A stretch of DNA of 64,000 bases, taken from the NCBI GenBank assembly GCA_022818765.1, contig CP063810.1, forward strand, positions 186,001-250,000, written 5' to 3'. This document shows positions 10,019 through 20,106 of this stretch, in pieces (positions within the stretch are counted from its first letter, which is position 1; every line of letters starts with the position of its first letter). Position numbers and translations under genes: made by a program. The stretch comes from Bordetella sp. GTDB taxonomy: Bacteria > Pseudomonadota > Gammaproteobacteria > Burkholderiales > Burkholderiaceae_B. The notes under the pieces were generated by a model that was not told the origin of the DNA, made no database searches, and saw only the letters and a list, made by a program, of their open reading frames with translations.

Positions 10019-10067
10019 AATAATGAAAAGGGGCTTGTGTTTTCTCAGCAAGCCCCTTTTCATTATT
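10019..10067. terminator. Strong, probably bidirectional terminator after sodB
   Basis: A perfect 19-bp stem (10019-10037 with 10049-10067) encloses an 11-base loop. The core is AAAAGGGGCTTG/CAAGCCCCTTTT, giving a G/C block flanked by a T-run in either direction. It is the most GC-rich hairpin in the window and starts 14 bases after the sodB stop. Confidence 0.9.
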
Positions 10068-10164
10068 CATCAATAAAAAATATTTGCAAATGACTTATTT
10101 AATATACAGCTTAATATTTATGATTAAAGATTTAAGTCTAGATTTTCATTTCATTTTAAGAAAA

Positions 10165-10193
10165 TTGACAAGATTTTTCAAATTCTATATTTT
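10165..10193 (+). promoter_or_regulatory. Probable sigma-70 promoter of clpA
   Basis: A perfect TTGACA (10165-10170) is followed by TATATT after 15 bases or TATTTT after 17 (10188-10193). It lies 70-90 bases before the clpA start, downstream of the sodB terminator. Confidence 0.45.
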
Positions 10194-10259
10194 TAATCTG
10201 TTTCGTTGTTATTATTGTTTTTATTTTAGTTAGTTTTTTTATGTGCAACGGAGCTTACT

Positions 10260-12574
10260 GTGATCTCCCAAGAACTTGCAACAAGCTTGCATATGGCTTT
10301 TATCGAAGCTAAATCTTCAAGACATGAATTTATTACCGTTGAACATTTATTATTATCTCTTTTGAATAATTCTTCAGCTATTAATGTTTTACAAGCATAT
10401 GCAATAGATATAAAAGGACTGCAAAAGGATTTATACACATTTGTTATTCGAAATACACCTATAATTCCAAAAAATTCAGATATAAAAACTCAACCTACTT
10501 TGGGATTCCAAAGAGTTATTCAACGTGCTCTTATGCATCAAAATAATTTCAATGAGAATAAAAAAAATGTACTAGTAACAGGATCTATGGCTTTAATGGC
10601 TATTTATGGAGAAAAAGAATCGAAAGCTGTTCATTTTCTAAATATATGGGGAATTACACGTTTAGATGTTGTAAATTTTTTGAAAACAGATAATGAAAAA
10701 CCTGATTTTTTAGAAAATTCAATGCAATCAAGAAAGCCTATTATTAATGATGAATTAGAATCAGATAAAAAATATATAAATCAATATACGAATGATCTAA
10801 ATATAATGGCAAAACTTGATAATATCGATCCATTAATAGGAAGAGAAAATGAAATAGAACAAGTTATTCAAACATTATGTCGCCGAAAAAAAAATAATTT
10901 AATATTAGTCGGTGAAGCTGGTGTAGGAAAAACAGCTATTGTAGAAGGTTTAGCCTTATTAATTAGTCAAGGAAAAGTACCAGAAATTCTTAGAGATTCT
11001 CATATATATGCACTTGGAATAGGATCTTTGCTTGCAGGGGCAAAATATAGAGGTGATTTTGAACACAGATTAAAAACTGTTCTTAAAAATATACAAAATG
11101 ATAAAAATGCTATCTTATTTATTGATGAAATTCATACATTAATTGGAGCTGGATCAACTGCAGGTGGAAATTTAGATGCTGCCAATTTATTAAAACCATC
11201 CTTGTCTTCTGGAGAACTTCGTTGTATTGGAGCGACGACTTATACTGAATTTAGAAATATCTTTAGTAAAGATCAAGCATTATCACGTCGATTTCAGAGA
11301 ATAGAAATTCTTGAACCAACTGTAGATCAAACAATAAATATTTTACAAGGTTTAAAAAACAAGTTTGAGGCATATCACAATATTCGGTATTCTTCTTCGG
11401 CTTTAATTGCAGCAGCTCGACTGTCGAATCAATACATTTTAGGACGATATTTACCAGATAAAGCTATTGATGTAATTGATGAAGCTGGTGCAAAACAACA
11501 TTTATTAACAAATTCACGCAAAAAAAAGTTAATCAAAAAGTCTGAAATTCAACATATCGTCTCAAAAATGACCAGAATTTCTTCAAAAATTATTTCTACT
11601 AATGAACGTAATAAACTAATTGCTCTTAGCAAAGATTTGAAATCTGTAGTTTTTGGGCAAGATGAAGCAATTGATATATTAACAAATCATATTAGAATAG
11701 CTCGTTCTGGATTAGGCAATCCAGAAAAGCCTATTGGTTCTTTTTTATTTTTTGGTCCAACAGGAGTTGGAAAAACAGAGATTGCTCGTCAATTAGCTCG
11801 CATAATGGAAATTGAAATAGTATGGTTTGATATGTCTGAATATATGGAACGCCATACAGTATCTCGTTTAATTGGAGCTCCTCCTGGATATGTAGGATTT
11901 GATCAAGGGGATTATTAACAGATAGTATAAGTAAAAAACCTTATTCTGTATTATTATTAGATGAAATAGAAAAAGCTCATCAGGATATATTTAATATACT
12001 TCTTCAAATTATGGATCACGGCAGTCTATCTGATAATTATGGAAGGAAAATAGATTTCCGGAATGTAATCTTAATAATGACTACTAATGCAGGAGCAGAA
12101 GTATTTACTAAAGGTACTATTGGATTTTCAGATATCCGAACAAAAGAAGATGAGATGACTGAAATTATTCAGATATTCTCATCAGAATTTCGAAATCGTA
12201 TAGATGCTATAATTCGATTTTCAAATTTATCACATAGCACCCTTTTATACATAGTTAATAAATTTCTTGTTCAACTTAAAAATCAATTGTTCGATCAGAA
12301 AGTAAATGTTGTTTTTACAGATTATCTTCGCGAATACATAGTTAAGCATGCATCTAATCTTTCAATGGGAGCTAGGCCAATAGAAAGATTTATTCAAAAT
12401 AAAATTCACAAAATTCTTTCTGAAGAATTATTATTCGGCAGATTAATGCATGGAGGTGAAGTTATTATTAATGTTAATGAAAATGAAAAAATTATTTTTA
12501 ATATAAGTTCAAAAAATTCCCTAATAAATAAAAAAGAATTTGATTTACATTCAATAGGATTATTTAATCTATAA
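10260..12574 (+). pseudogene. clpA: ATP-dependent Clp protease ATPase subunit ClpA, frameshifted in AAA domain 2
   Basis: AAA+ unfoldase that feeds substrates to ClpP. The start is GTG 10260 with CGGAG at 10249-10253. The N domain (SRHEFITVEHLLLSLL), AAA1 with GEAGVGKTA and ILFIDEIH, and AAA2 with GPTGVGKTE are intact up to GAPPGYVGFDQG. The frame breaks at four Gs (11907-11910). With five Gs it reads FDQGGLLTD and continues through Walker B (LLLDEIEKAH) to a normal end, giving about 771 residues. As read, the first frame stops at 11918 without Walker B2, and an ATG-led piece resumes at 12011. The adaptor gene clpS, usually just upstream, is absent. True pseudogene or missing base cannot be decided here. 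Confidence 0.92.
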
Positions 12575-12664
12575 TTCTTAAATATTTTTAGATTTTTAAA
12601 GAAATTTTTGTTTGATGATAAAATTAATTATGGATTGTTAATTATTTACATAAAAATAGTTACT

Positions 12665-12694
12665 TTGACTTTTCCGGTAAGAAAAATTTATAAT
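12665..12694 (+). promoter_or_regulatory. Probable sigma-70 promoter upstream of ubiK
   Basis: TTGACT (12665-12670), an 18-base spacer and a consensus TATAAT (12689-12694). It lies 155 bases upstream of the ubiK ATG, so the transcript would have a long leader. Confidence 0.55.
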
Positions 12695-12849
12695 TGAGAA
12701 CTACTAATTTAGTTTATGTGTATAAACAAATAGTTTTATATTATAAGGTTTTGTATTAAAATCTCACATATTGAATTTTTCAATTGATAGGTTGTGTCTT
12801 TTTTTTAAAAGATAAAAAATATCTTTTTTATTTACTTGTAAGGTTAATA

Positions 12850-13098
12850 ATGGATCGAATCCAGTGGTTGAAAGATTTACAAAAAAACATTGGGGAATTG
12901 ATTAATGAAGGTGGAATTCTTGACATTGAGCAAAATTTCCGAGCATTGTTAACACAAATGTTTAATCAGTTAAATTTGGTAACACGTGAAGAGTTTGATA
13001 TTCAAATTGATCTTTTTAATCATTTACATTCTAAAGTTGAAAAATTAAATGATGAATTAAATAATATTCAAACTCAATTAAATAAGTTAAAAGAATAA
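12850..13098 (+). CDS. ubiK: Ubiquinone biosynthesis accessory factor UbiK (YqiC/BMFP family)
   Basis: A small coiled-coil protein that, in studied bacteria, binds UbiJ and assists aerobic ubiquinone synthesis. The 82-residue protein has the family pattern DLQKNIGELINEG, FRALLTQMFNQLNLVTREEFDIQ, and a C-terminal heptad coiled coil (about residues 50-82). The ATG at 12850 is chosen because AGG precedes it at 12841 and the family starts there; an upstream in-frame start at 12784 adds only a phenylalanine-rich leader. Confidence 0.85.
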   Translation: MDRIQWLKDLQKNIGELINEGGILDIEQNFRALLTQMFNQLNLVTREEFDIQIDLFNHLHSKVEKLNDELNNIQTQLNKLKE

Positions 13099-13292
13099 TT
13101 GGAACAATTTTTTATTTTTATCATATCTGCAAAAATGAGATAAATTTATGAATTAAATAATAAAACAGAATTTTAAAAAGATTCAATATATTGAAACAAT
13201 TTATAAAATATTTAACTAAGAAATTAAATAATAAATTGTAAATAATATTTTTTACCTTTAATTAACAAGTAAGGATTTAGTTAGGAACTATC

Positions 13293-13493
13293 ATGCCTAA
13301 ATTGAAAACCAAAAAAAGTGCTGCAAAACGCTTTAAGGTTCGAGGCAGTGGATCTATTAAACGTGCGAAAGCGTTTAAAAGTCATATTTTAACGAAAAAA
13401 ACTACAAAAGCTAAGCGCCAGTTACGCGGTGTTACTTCAGTTCACAAATCGGATATGCCTCTTATAAAGGCTATGGTTCCTTATGCTTTATAA
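13293..13493 (+). CDS. rpmI: 50S ribosomal protein L35
   Basis: A very basic 66-residue protein starting [24 protein letters not shown], the classic L35 beginning, with normal length. It is followed 12 bases later by rplT. The infC gene that normally precedes it is not here; about 190 gene-free bases lie upstream instead, so the operon has been cut or infC moved. Confidence 0.97.
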   Translation: MPKLKTKKSAAKRFKVRGSGSIKRAKAFKSHILTKKTTKAKRQLRGVTSVHKSDMPLIKAMVPYAL

Positions 13494-13505
13494 TGGAGAA
13501 TTACT

Positions 13506-13871
13506 ATGCCTCGCGTGAAACGCGGTGTTGTTGCCCATGCTCGTCATAAAAAAATTATTAATTTAGCAAAGGGTTATCGTGGCCGAAGAAATAATGTCTT
13601 TCGTGTTGCTAAACAAGCTGTCCTACATGCAGGACAATATGCTTATCGAGATCGCCGCAATAAAAAAAGAATATTTCGTTCTTTATGGATTACTAGAATT
13701 AATGCTGCTGTTCGTGAATATGGTTTAACTTATAGTAAATTCATTTTAGGATTGAAAAAAAGCGCAATTGAGATTGATCGAAAAATTTTAGCTGATTTAG
13801 CTGTACATGATAAAACTGGATTTTCTATCATTGTGCAAAATGCACAAGCAGCTTATTCCAATCAAATTTAA
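13506..13871 (+). CDS. rplT: 50S ribosomal protein L20
   Basis: Early 23S rRNA-binding assembly protein. It has 121 residues starting [18 protein letters not shown], with [17 protein letters not shown] and [17 protein letters not shown]. Directly behind rpmI and ahead of pheS, in the common rpmI-rplT-pheST order. In studied bacteria L20 represses its own operon through the mRNA leader; no such structure was identified here. Confidence 0.97.
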   Translation: MPRVKRGVVAHARHKKIINLAKGYRGRRNNVFRVAKQAVLHAGQYAYRDRRNKKRIFRSLWITRINAAVREYGLTYSKFILGLKKSAIEIDRKILADLAVHDKTGFSIIVQNAQAAYSNQI

Positions 13872-13935
13872 TATTTTCATTTTTAATTTTTTGTTAATTC
13901 TAAAAATTTTTAACTGTTTTTCCACAAGGAAATGT

Positions 13936-14961
13936 ATGAATTTTGTAGTGCTTGATGATTTGGTTTCTGATGCTGAGTCTAGATTTTCTGCTGCTACTGA
14001 TTTAGTAACTCTTGAAAATGAAAAAGCTTATTTTTTTGGAAAAAAAGGAATTTTCACAAAATTATTCAAGGAAATAAAAAATTTGAATTTTGATGAAAAG
14101 CGTAAACATGGTAATAAAATCAATCAAATAAAAAAAAAAATTGAACATCTTTTAACTAAGTACCGAAAAATTTTCAATGAAGCAGAACTTAACAAACTTC
14201 TAACTGAAGAATCTATTGATGTAACTTTACCAGGACGTGGTACTTCTCTTGGGAGTGTTCACCCAATTATGCAAAGTTGGAAAAGAATAGAAGAAATATT
14301 TTGCTCTTTTGGATTTGATATTATAGATGGTCCTGAAATAGAAGATGATTGGACAAACTTTACAGCATTAAATAATGCATTAGATCATCCTGCTCGTTCT
14401 ATGCAGGATACTTTTTATATAGATATCAATGATGATCAAGGTCTTCCATTACTTCTAAGAACTCATACAAGTCCAATGCAAGTCCGTCATGCGAAAATGA
14501 ATCATCCTCCAATTAAAATAATTGCTCCAGGAAAAACTTATCGAATTGATAATGATTCAACACATTCACCTATGTTTCACCAAATTGAAGGTCTTTGGAT
14601 TTCAGATAATATTTCTTTTTCTCATTTAAAAGGAATTTATACAAATTTTCTTCATTGTTTTTTTGAAACAGATAATATTTCCGTTCGATTTCGGCCATCC
14701 TTTTTTCCATTTACAGAACCTTCTGCAGAAATTGATATGAAATTTACAACTGGTCCGAATAAAAATCAGTGGATGGAAATTTCAGGTTCTGGGCAAGTAC
14801 ATCCAAAAGTTATGTTAAATTTTGGTTTGGATCCTAAACGTTATATTGGATTTGCTTTTGGATCGGGTTTAGAACGTTTAACTATGTTGCGATACGGAAT
14901 AAATGATCTGCGTCAATTTTATGAAGGTGATTTGCGTTTTGCTCGTCAATTCAGTAAATAA
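13936..14961 (+). CDS. pheS: Phenylalanyl-tRNA synthetase alpha subunit
   Basis: Catalytic subunit of the heterotetramer that charges tRNA-Phe. It has an N-terminal coiled-coil arm (about 1-85), motif 2 around [23 protein letters not shown] and motif 3 in [15 protein letters not shown] near the end. The ATG at 13936 is selected because AAGGA (13926-13930) precedes it and the family N-terminus fits; the longer frame from 13807 overlaps rplT. Length is 341 residues. pheT follows after 15 bases. Confidence 0.97.
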   Translation: MNFVVLDDLVSDAESRFSAATDLVTLENEKAYFFGKKGIFTKLFKEIKNLNFDEKRKHGNKINQIKKKIEHLLTKYRKIFNEAELNKLLTEESIDVTLPGRGTSLGSVHPIMQSWKRIEEIFCSFGFDIIDGPEIEDDWTNFTALNNALDHPARSMQDTFYIDINDDQGLPLLLRTHTSPMQVRHAKMNHPPIKIIAPGKTYRIDNDSTHSPMFHQIEGLWISDNISFSHLKGIYTNFLHCFFETDNISVRFRPSFFPFTEPSAEIDMKFTTGPNKNQWMEISGSGQVHPKVMLNFGLDPKRYIGFAFGSGLERLTMLRYGINDLRQFYEGDLRFARQFSK

Positions 14962-14976
14962 TTAATCAGGGTATAT

Positions 14977-17421
14977 ATGCAATTTCTTGAATCTTGGTTA
15001 CGTGATTTTATTGATCTTAATATTAATTCCCATGATTTAGCTCATCGTCTAACAATGGCAGGTTTGGAGGTTGAAGAAATAAAACCTATTTCTAAAACTC
15101 TCTCTCCTGATATAGTAGTTGCAAATATTTTAGATGTTTTTAATCATCCTAATAGTACAAGATTAAAAATATGTCATGTTAATGATGGAAATGGTAATGT
15201 TTTAGAAGTTGTTTGTGGAGCATTTAATGCTATTCCAGGAATTAATACAGTTCTTGCTCGAGTGAATGCGAGACTTCCAAATGGAAGTCTGATTTCAAAG
15301 AAAAAAATTCATGGTATATTTTCATCAGGTATGTTGTGTTCAGCATCTGACATAGGATTATTAAATGCATGTGATGAAAATGAAGGACTATTAGAAATTT
15401 CACATAAAGAATTTCCTGGAAAGCCAGTTCAGGAAGTCGTCAATCTTCATGACGATAATATTTTTTCTGTAAATATTACACCTAACCGTGGTGATTGTTT
15501 ATCTATATTTGGAATAGCAAGAGAAGTATCAATTTTAACAGATACCAAGATTTTTGATCCATTGATTAAACCTATAGAAACATCTATAAATGATCGTTTA
15601 AATATTAAAATAGAAGCCACAAATTTATGTGGAAGATTTACAGGCTGTATTATTAGAAATATCGACCAAAATGCATCTACTCCTATATGGATGAAAAAAA
15701 GATTAGAATCTTCAGGTTTTTTTTCTAATTCATCTGTTTTGGAAAATATATCTAATTATGTTATGTTGGAATTTGGTTGTCCAGTTAATATTCTAGATTT
15801 TGATAAAATTCATAACGATATAATTATTCGTTGGGCTAATCACGGTGAAACATTTCAGATACCAAATGGTAAGAATCTTGCTTTGAATCCAAATGTTGGT
15901 GTACTAAGCATTGATAAGAAAATTATGGGGTTAGCAGGTATTATTACCGAACCATCCATAATGGTGAGCAATGTCACAAAAAACATATACATAGGATCAG
16001 CTTTTTGGTGGCCAGATGCCATAGCAAGGAGTTCCAGATATTGCAAATTAAATACCGAATCAAGCTTTCGTTATGAACGTGGTGTTGATTATGAAAAAAT
16101 TCCAGATTATCTTAAGCTTATCACAAAAATGATTCTGAATATCTGTGGAGGAAAAGCGGGATGCATTGATGATCAATGCATAAATCTTCCTAATCAGGAA
16201 TATATTAATCTTCGTCTATCACATTATCATCGAGTAATGGGGATGCCCATTACTCAAAATGAGGTGTCAGAAATTTTTAAAAAATTAAATTTTCATTTTA
16301 ACACTGATCGAGATAATTTTTTTGTAAAACCTCCATCACATAGGTTTGATTTAAAAATAGAAGAAGACTTGATTGAAGAGATTGCAAGAATCTATGGTTT
16401 TGAACATATTCCCAACCTGTTGCCAGTTTCTGAAATAAATATTCAATCTATTAAAAAGAGAAAAGAAACTTACCATAATCAGCATTATTTTCGTTATTTA
16501 ATGGCTATGAGAGGCTACCATGAAATGGTTAATTATAGTTTTGTTAGAAAAGATTGGGAAACAGATTATGTAAATAACACTAACCCTATTAATTTGATGA
16601 ATCCTATTTCAAATCAAATGTCTGTTATGAGATCAACATTGATTCCAGGGTTGGTTTCAAATATTTGTTATAATGCAAATCGAAAACAAACTAGAGTTAG
16701 AGTCTTTGAATTAGGGCGTGTGTTCATAAAAGACCATAGAATTTCAAATTCTTCCTTAGAAACAAGAGGAATTTCTGAGATTATAAAATTATCTGGAGCT
16801 GCCTGGGGTTTAGCTCAAGAAGAGCAATGGGGATTTAAGAATCGACTTATCGATTTTTATGATATCAAATCTGATGTAGAATCCTTATTTGGTTTGCAAA
16901 TAAAAAAACTTAAATTTACAAGTGCATTGCATCCTGCATTGCATCCTGGTCAAAGTGCAATTATTCATTTAAATGGAAAATTTTCTGGTTGGATTGGACA
17001 GTTGAATCCAAAATTTGTTCAGAAATTAAATCTACAATCAGCACCTTTTATTTTTGAATTAAATTTTGATTCTATTTCATCTCAAGAATTTCCGAAAATA
17101 AAAAATTTATCTCACAAACCTATAATTATTAGAGATATTTCATTATTAGTCGATAGTACGATTCAAGCTCAATCTATAATTGATGAAATTCTTTTAATGG
17201 TTGAAAAAAACCCTACATTGTCCATAATACAAAATGTATGCATTATTAATGTATGGTATCCTGCATTAGAAAATAATGAAATTTCTAAGAAAAAAAGTTT
17301 AACATTTAGGTTTCATTTACAAGATTTAAATAATAATTTAGAGGAGTTATTTATTGCTAATTGTCTTAATTTTATTAAAAATAAATTGACATTGATATAT
17401 TCAAATAATTCCCAATATTAA
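14977..17421 (+). CDS. pheT: Phenylalanyl-tRNA synthetase beta subunit
   Basis: Structural and editing subunit, 814 residues. It has the N-terminal tRNA-binding OB fold (FNHPNSTRLKICHVNDGNG, about 50-70), B3/B4 editing segments, the B5 domain, and a C-terminal ferredoxin-like anticodon-binding domain. The HPALHPGQSA segment in the last third is typical. It ends the pheS-pheT operon; ihfA, which usually follows it in proteobacteria, is missing and 311 gene-free bases come next. Confidence 0.97.
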   Translation: MQFLESWLRDFIDLNINSHDLAHRLTMAGLEVEEIKPISKTLSPDIVVANILDVFNHPNSTRLKICHVNDGNGNVLEVVCGAFNAIPGINTVLARVNARLPNGSLISKKKIHGIFSSGMLCSASDIGLLNACDENEGLLEISHKEFPGKPVQEVVNLHDDNIFSVNITPNRGDCLSIFGIAREVSILTDTKIFDPLIKPIETSINDRLNIKIEATNLCGRFTGCIIRNIDQNASTPIWMKKRLESSGFFSNSSVLENISNYVMLEFGCPVNILDFDKIHNDIIIRWANHGETFQIPNGKNLALNPNVGVLSIDKKIMGLAGIITEPSIMVSNVTKNIYIGSAFWWPDAIARSSRYCKLNTESSFRYERGVDYEKIPDYLKLITKMILNICGGKAGCIDDQCINLPNQEYINLRLSHYHRVMGMPITQNEVSEIFKKLNFHFNTDRDNFFVKPPSHRFDLKIEEDLIEEIARIYGFEHIPNLLPVSEINIQSIKKRKETYHNQHYFRYLMAMRGYHEMVNYSFVRKDWETDYVNNTNPINLMNPISNQMSVMRSTLIPGLVSNICYNANRKQTRVRVFELGRVFIKDHRISNSSLETRGISEIIKLSGAAWGLAQEEQWGFKNRLIDFYDIKSDVESLFGLQIKKLKFTSALHPALHPGQSAIIHLNGKFSGWIGQLNPKFVQKLNLQSAPFIFELNFDSISSQEFPKIKNLSHKPIIIRDISLLVDSTIQAQSIIDEILLMVEKNPTLSIIQNVCIINVWYPALENNEISKKKSLTFRFHLQDLNNNLEELFIANCLNFIKNKLTLIYSNNSQY

Positions 17422-17732
17422 CTATCCTTTCTATATGTTATGTGAAATTTTTTTTCAATTGATTGATAGAGAAATTTGAAAGAGTATTTATATCAGGTAT
17501 AAGGGTTTGTGATTTTGAATTTCACTATTTCAATCAAAATTAATTTTTTTTACTTATATGATATTTTTTAATGCAAAATAATGATATATTTTTTATATTG
17601 ATTTATCATCTTTTATTTAGGAAAACTAGTTTCCTCTAAAGGAATTAAGGAAGTTTTTACGTTTTTCAGTTGAATTAAATTGTTTTTGATTTTGATCAAT
17701 TCTTAAAAAATTAGTAAGAGGTAACAACACAC
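17422..17732. other. Gene-free interval after pheT, in place of ihfA
   Basis: 311 AT-rich bases with no recognisable coding region. A small hairpin AGGAAA/TTTCCT with a 5-base loop lies near 17620-17640. No remnant of ihfA was recognised. Confidence 0.5.
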
Positions 17733-17945
17733 ATGCTTCGAAATGAACAAGAAGTATTAATTGATGTATCTACTGCTGCTATGGATACAGGTGGTTATGG
17801 TGTATTTTTAACTGTTACTGCAGAAGGAGGAGCAGAAGTAAGTACTGCTTTTTCCTATCTTGGACTTTGTTCCTCTCTTTATGAAGCTAGGGGGTTAGCT
17901 GAAATTTTTGCAAGAAATTGGGTTGCAGAAAACATTTATTATTAG
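17733..17945 (+). CDS. Small conserved-looking protein of unknown function
   Basis: A 70-residue protein starting MLRNEQEVLIDVST with an AGAGG about a dozen bases upstream. It is acidic to neutral and rich in Gly/Ala/Ser in the middle (TVTAEGGAEVSTAFSYLGL), and ends RGLAEIFARNWVAENIYY. It has no signal peptide, clear membrane span or cysteine motif (one Cys). Its composition looks far less AT-driven than random open frames here, which supports a real, selected gene. I do not recognise the family. An in-frame ATG at codon 17 is an alternative start. Confidence 0.65.
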   Translation: MLRNEQEVLIDVSTAAMDTGGYGVFLTVTAEGGAEVSTAFSYLGLCSSLYEARGLAEIFARNWVAENIYY

Positions 17946-17980
17946 TGGATTTTGATTGTTTATAAAAAAATTATTTCATA

Positions 17981-18655
17981 TTACTCGTTAATTAATTTTA
18001 ATAAATCATCTTTTACAATTTTTATGCTATCTGTGTTCGAAGCAAGTAGTCTTGCTTTTCCTTTTCTATCGAAAATATATATTCCACGACTATGTGTAAT
18101 ATCATAAGAATCACTTCCCATCGTTTCAATATTCTTATCAATAGGTTTATCAATTTGATATGCAACACGATATCGTTTTGCTAAACTCGAGATTTGATGT
18201 TCATTGCCTGTGAGACCCATAATATCTTTGTTAAAAGAATTTAAATAATTTTGTAAATTGTTTGATTTATCTCGATATGGATCGACACTTACAAATAAAA
18301 TTGAGATGTCCTTACTTTTTTCCTTACCTAATTGATCAAGAACAGATGTAAGTTGAGCCATGGTAGTAGGACAAATATCTGGACAGTTAGTATATCCAAA
18401 AAATAAAAGAACAATCTTTCCCTCGAATTTTTTTTGAGTAATAATTTCTCCTCCTGATTTCTCCAAGGAAAAGTTTAAATTTGGTAAATGTCCTTCTACA
18501 TTATATAAATTCCATCGATCTTTATTTCCATTACATGAAATAAATAAAACACAAATCAAAAGAAATAGATATTGTTTCTTTAAAAAAATTCTTGTTAAAT
18601 TTTTGATTATTTTGATTAAATATAAAAAAATTGTATTTAATGAGATATTTTTCAT
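17981..18655 (-). CDS. SCO1/SenC-family copper chaperone lipoprotein
   Basis: Thioredoxin-like protein that helps assemble the CuA centre of cytochrome c oxidase on the periplasmic side. It has an N-terminal hydrophobic segment ending in the lipobox LFIS-Cys41, the metal-binding Cys91-x3-Cys95 (CPDIC) and His188 in DITHSRGIYIFD. Length is 224 residues. The start lies 5 bases after the folD stop, suggesting a shared transcript. Its presence implies a copper-containing terminal oxidase elsewhere in the genome. Confidence 0.92.
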   Translation of the reverse strand: MKNISLNTIFLYLIKIIKNLTRIFLKKQYLFLLICVLFISCNGNKDRWNLYNVEGHLPNLNFSLEKSGGEIITQKKFEGKIVLLFFGYTNCPDICPTTMAQLTSVLDQLGKEKSKDISILFVSVDPYRDKSNNLQNYLNSFNKDIMGLTGNEHQISSLAKRYRVAYQIDKPIDKNIETMGSDSYDITHSRGIYIFDRKGKARLLASNTDSIKIVKDDLLKLINE

Positions 18656-18660
18656 TTTTT

Positions 18661-19536
18661 TTAAAAAAGATATTCAAGGTTTTTTGATTTAAAATAAGCA
18701 GCTTTGATTGTATTAATTAAAAGCATTGTTACAGTCATCAAACCTACTCCTCCAGGAACAGGAGTAATTGAACCAGCGATACTTTTAACAGAATGAAAGT
18801 CAACATCACCAGATAGCTTTCCATGATGATTTCGATTAATACCAACGTCAATAATAATAACACCAGGTTTTATCATGCATTTATTTATTAAATCTGGTTT
18901 TCCAGTTGCTGAAATTAATATATCTGCATATTTAGTTATCATTCCAAGATTTTTTGTATTCGAATTACATAAAACCACAGTAGAGCCTTCATTTAAAAGC
19001 ATCATTGCCAAAGGTCTTCCAACAATGTTACTTGTTCCTACAATTACTACATTAGTTCCACATAATAATATTTTTTCATGCTCAAAAACTTTCATAATTC
19101 CATAAGGAGTACAAGGTTTAAAAAATGGTCTTTGATTCTTTGTTAATAAACCTATATTAATAGGGTTAAATCCGTCAACATCTTTAATTGGTAATATAGC
19201 TCTTGCAACTTTGTGAATATCTATATGTTCTGGAAGAGGTAGCTGTACTAGGATTCCATGAACATTTGAATCCTCATTTAAGAGTTTGATCCTATTTAAT
19301 ATAAAGCTTTCACTTATTTCAGAAGAATAATGTTCTTTAATAGAATTAATCCCAACTTTTTTGCAAGCATTTATCTTATTTCGCACATATACATGTGAAG
19401 CTACATTATCTCCAACCAATATTGTAACAAGGCATGGACGAATATTTTGGCTGCTTATTAACTTATTGACACGATCAGATGCTTTATGCCGAATATTTTC
19501 GGATAATGACAAGCAATCAATAATATGGGAACTCAT
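18661..19536 (-). CDS. folD: Bifunctional methylenetetrahydrofolate dehydrogenase/cyclohydrolase
   Basis: Interconverts methylene-THF and formyl-THF for purine and initiator-tRNA synthesis. It has the catalytic lysine region (YVRNKINACKKVGI), the substrate segment VQLPLPEHI, KPCTPYGIM, and the NADP site VIVGTSNIVGRPLAMML. Length of 291 residues is standard. First of a two-gene minus-strand unit with the SCO gene; a long gene-free region separates it from the divergent aceE. Confidence 0.96.
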   Translation of the reverse strand: MSSHIIDCLSLSENIRHKASDRVNKLISSQNIRPCLVTILVGDNVASHVYVRNKINACKKVGINSIKEHYSSEISESFILNRIKLLNEDSNVHGILVQLPLPEHIDIHKVARAILPIKDVDGFNPINIGLLTKNQRPFFKPCTPYGIMKVFEHEKILLCGTNVVIVGTSNIVGRPLAMMLLNEGSTVVLCNSNTKNLGMITKYADILISATGKPDLINKCMIKPGVIIIDVGINRNHHGKLSGDVDFHSVKSIAGSITPVPGGVGLMTVTMLLINTIKAAYFKSKNLEYLF

Positions 19537-20106
19537 ATACTCCTTTCGTTTTTATAAAAAATTGAATAATATTTCAAAAATTAAAAATATTCTTATATTA
19601 TTTTAAATAAAAATTTGTAGCTACTTCTGCTATCTCTTATAATTTTTACAAGTAATAAGACTCTAAAATCTTTTAAAGATCTAGCTATAGAAATCTAATT
19701 TTCTATCACTTAATTCAGAATCTAAAATAATTTAGAAGATAATTATCTTATTAATCTTTAATATAATTCTACTAATAATTTTTTTTCAAGTATAAAATTA
19801 CTAATTATTTCAATTTTATTTTTTAGAAATATATTAAAGAAAAAAATCCAATAATATTATCTGATTCGAATTCGAACAATAATGAAATTCATGTATTATA
19901 GAAAATTAAAGAGTAATAAAAATAAAATATTTTTTAAATTAATAAATAAATAATTTAGCATTTTATTATATTGAAAATATTAAAATAAAAAATTTATCCT
20001 TTAGAGTTTTTAGATTCTATCAATATTTAATATTTATAAAAATAAAAAAGAAATATTAAATATTGATAAATTTCTAGTTTTCAAAAAATTTATTAGGAGA
20101 TAAATA
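19537..20106. other. 570-base divergent intergenic region between folD and aceE
   Basis: No coding region is supported on either strand. It holds a perfect 12-bp palindrome TTCGAATTCGAA (19865-19876) and the 18-bp inverted repeat at 20018-20068. The aceE ribosome site AGGAGA lies about 8 bases before its ATG. It must hold the promoters of both genes, but no convincing hexamer pair stands out in the A/T background. Confidence 0.6.
20018..20068. repeat. Perfect 18-bp inverted repeat upstream of aceE
   Basis: The arms TATCAATATTTAATATTT (20018-20035) and its reverse complement (20051-20068) are separated by 15 bases. The right arm ends 38 bases before the aceE ATG, so the hairpin would lie in the mRNA leader or overlap the promoter. 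It has no GC core and no T-run, so it is not an ordinary terminator. Confidence 0.88.

Noticed and set aside
13182-13195. Palindrome TTCAATATATTGAA upstream of rpmI
   Set aside because: Palindromes of this length are expected several times by chance in 64 kb at this base composition.
16928-16950. Short tandem repeat GCATTGCATCCT in pheT
   Set aside because: Encodes the conserved ALHPALHPGQ stretch of PheT; explained by the protein.
19865-19876. Palindrome TTCGAATTCGAA as an operator
   Set aside because: Twelve bases is short, no second copy was seen, and it resembles no regulator site I know. Mentioned only within the intergenic entry.
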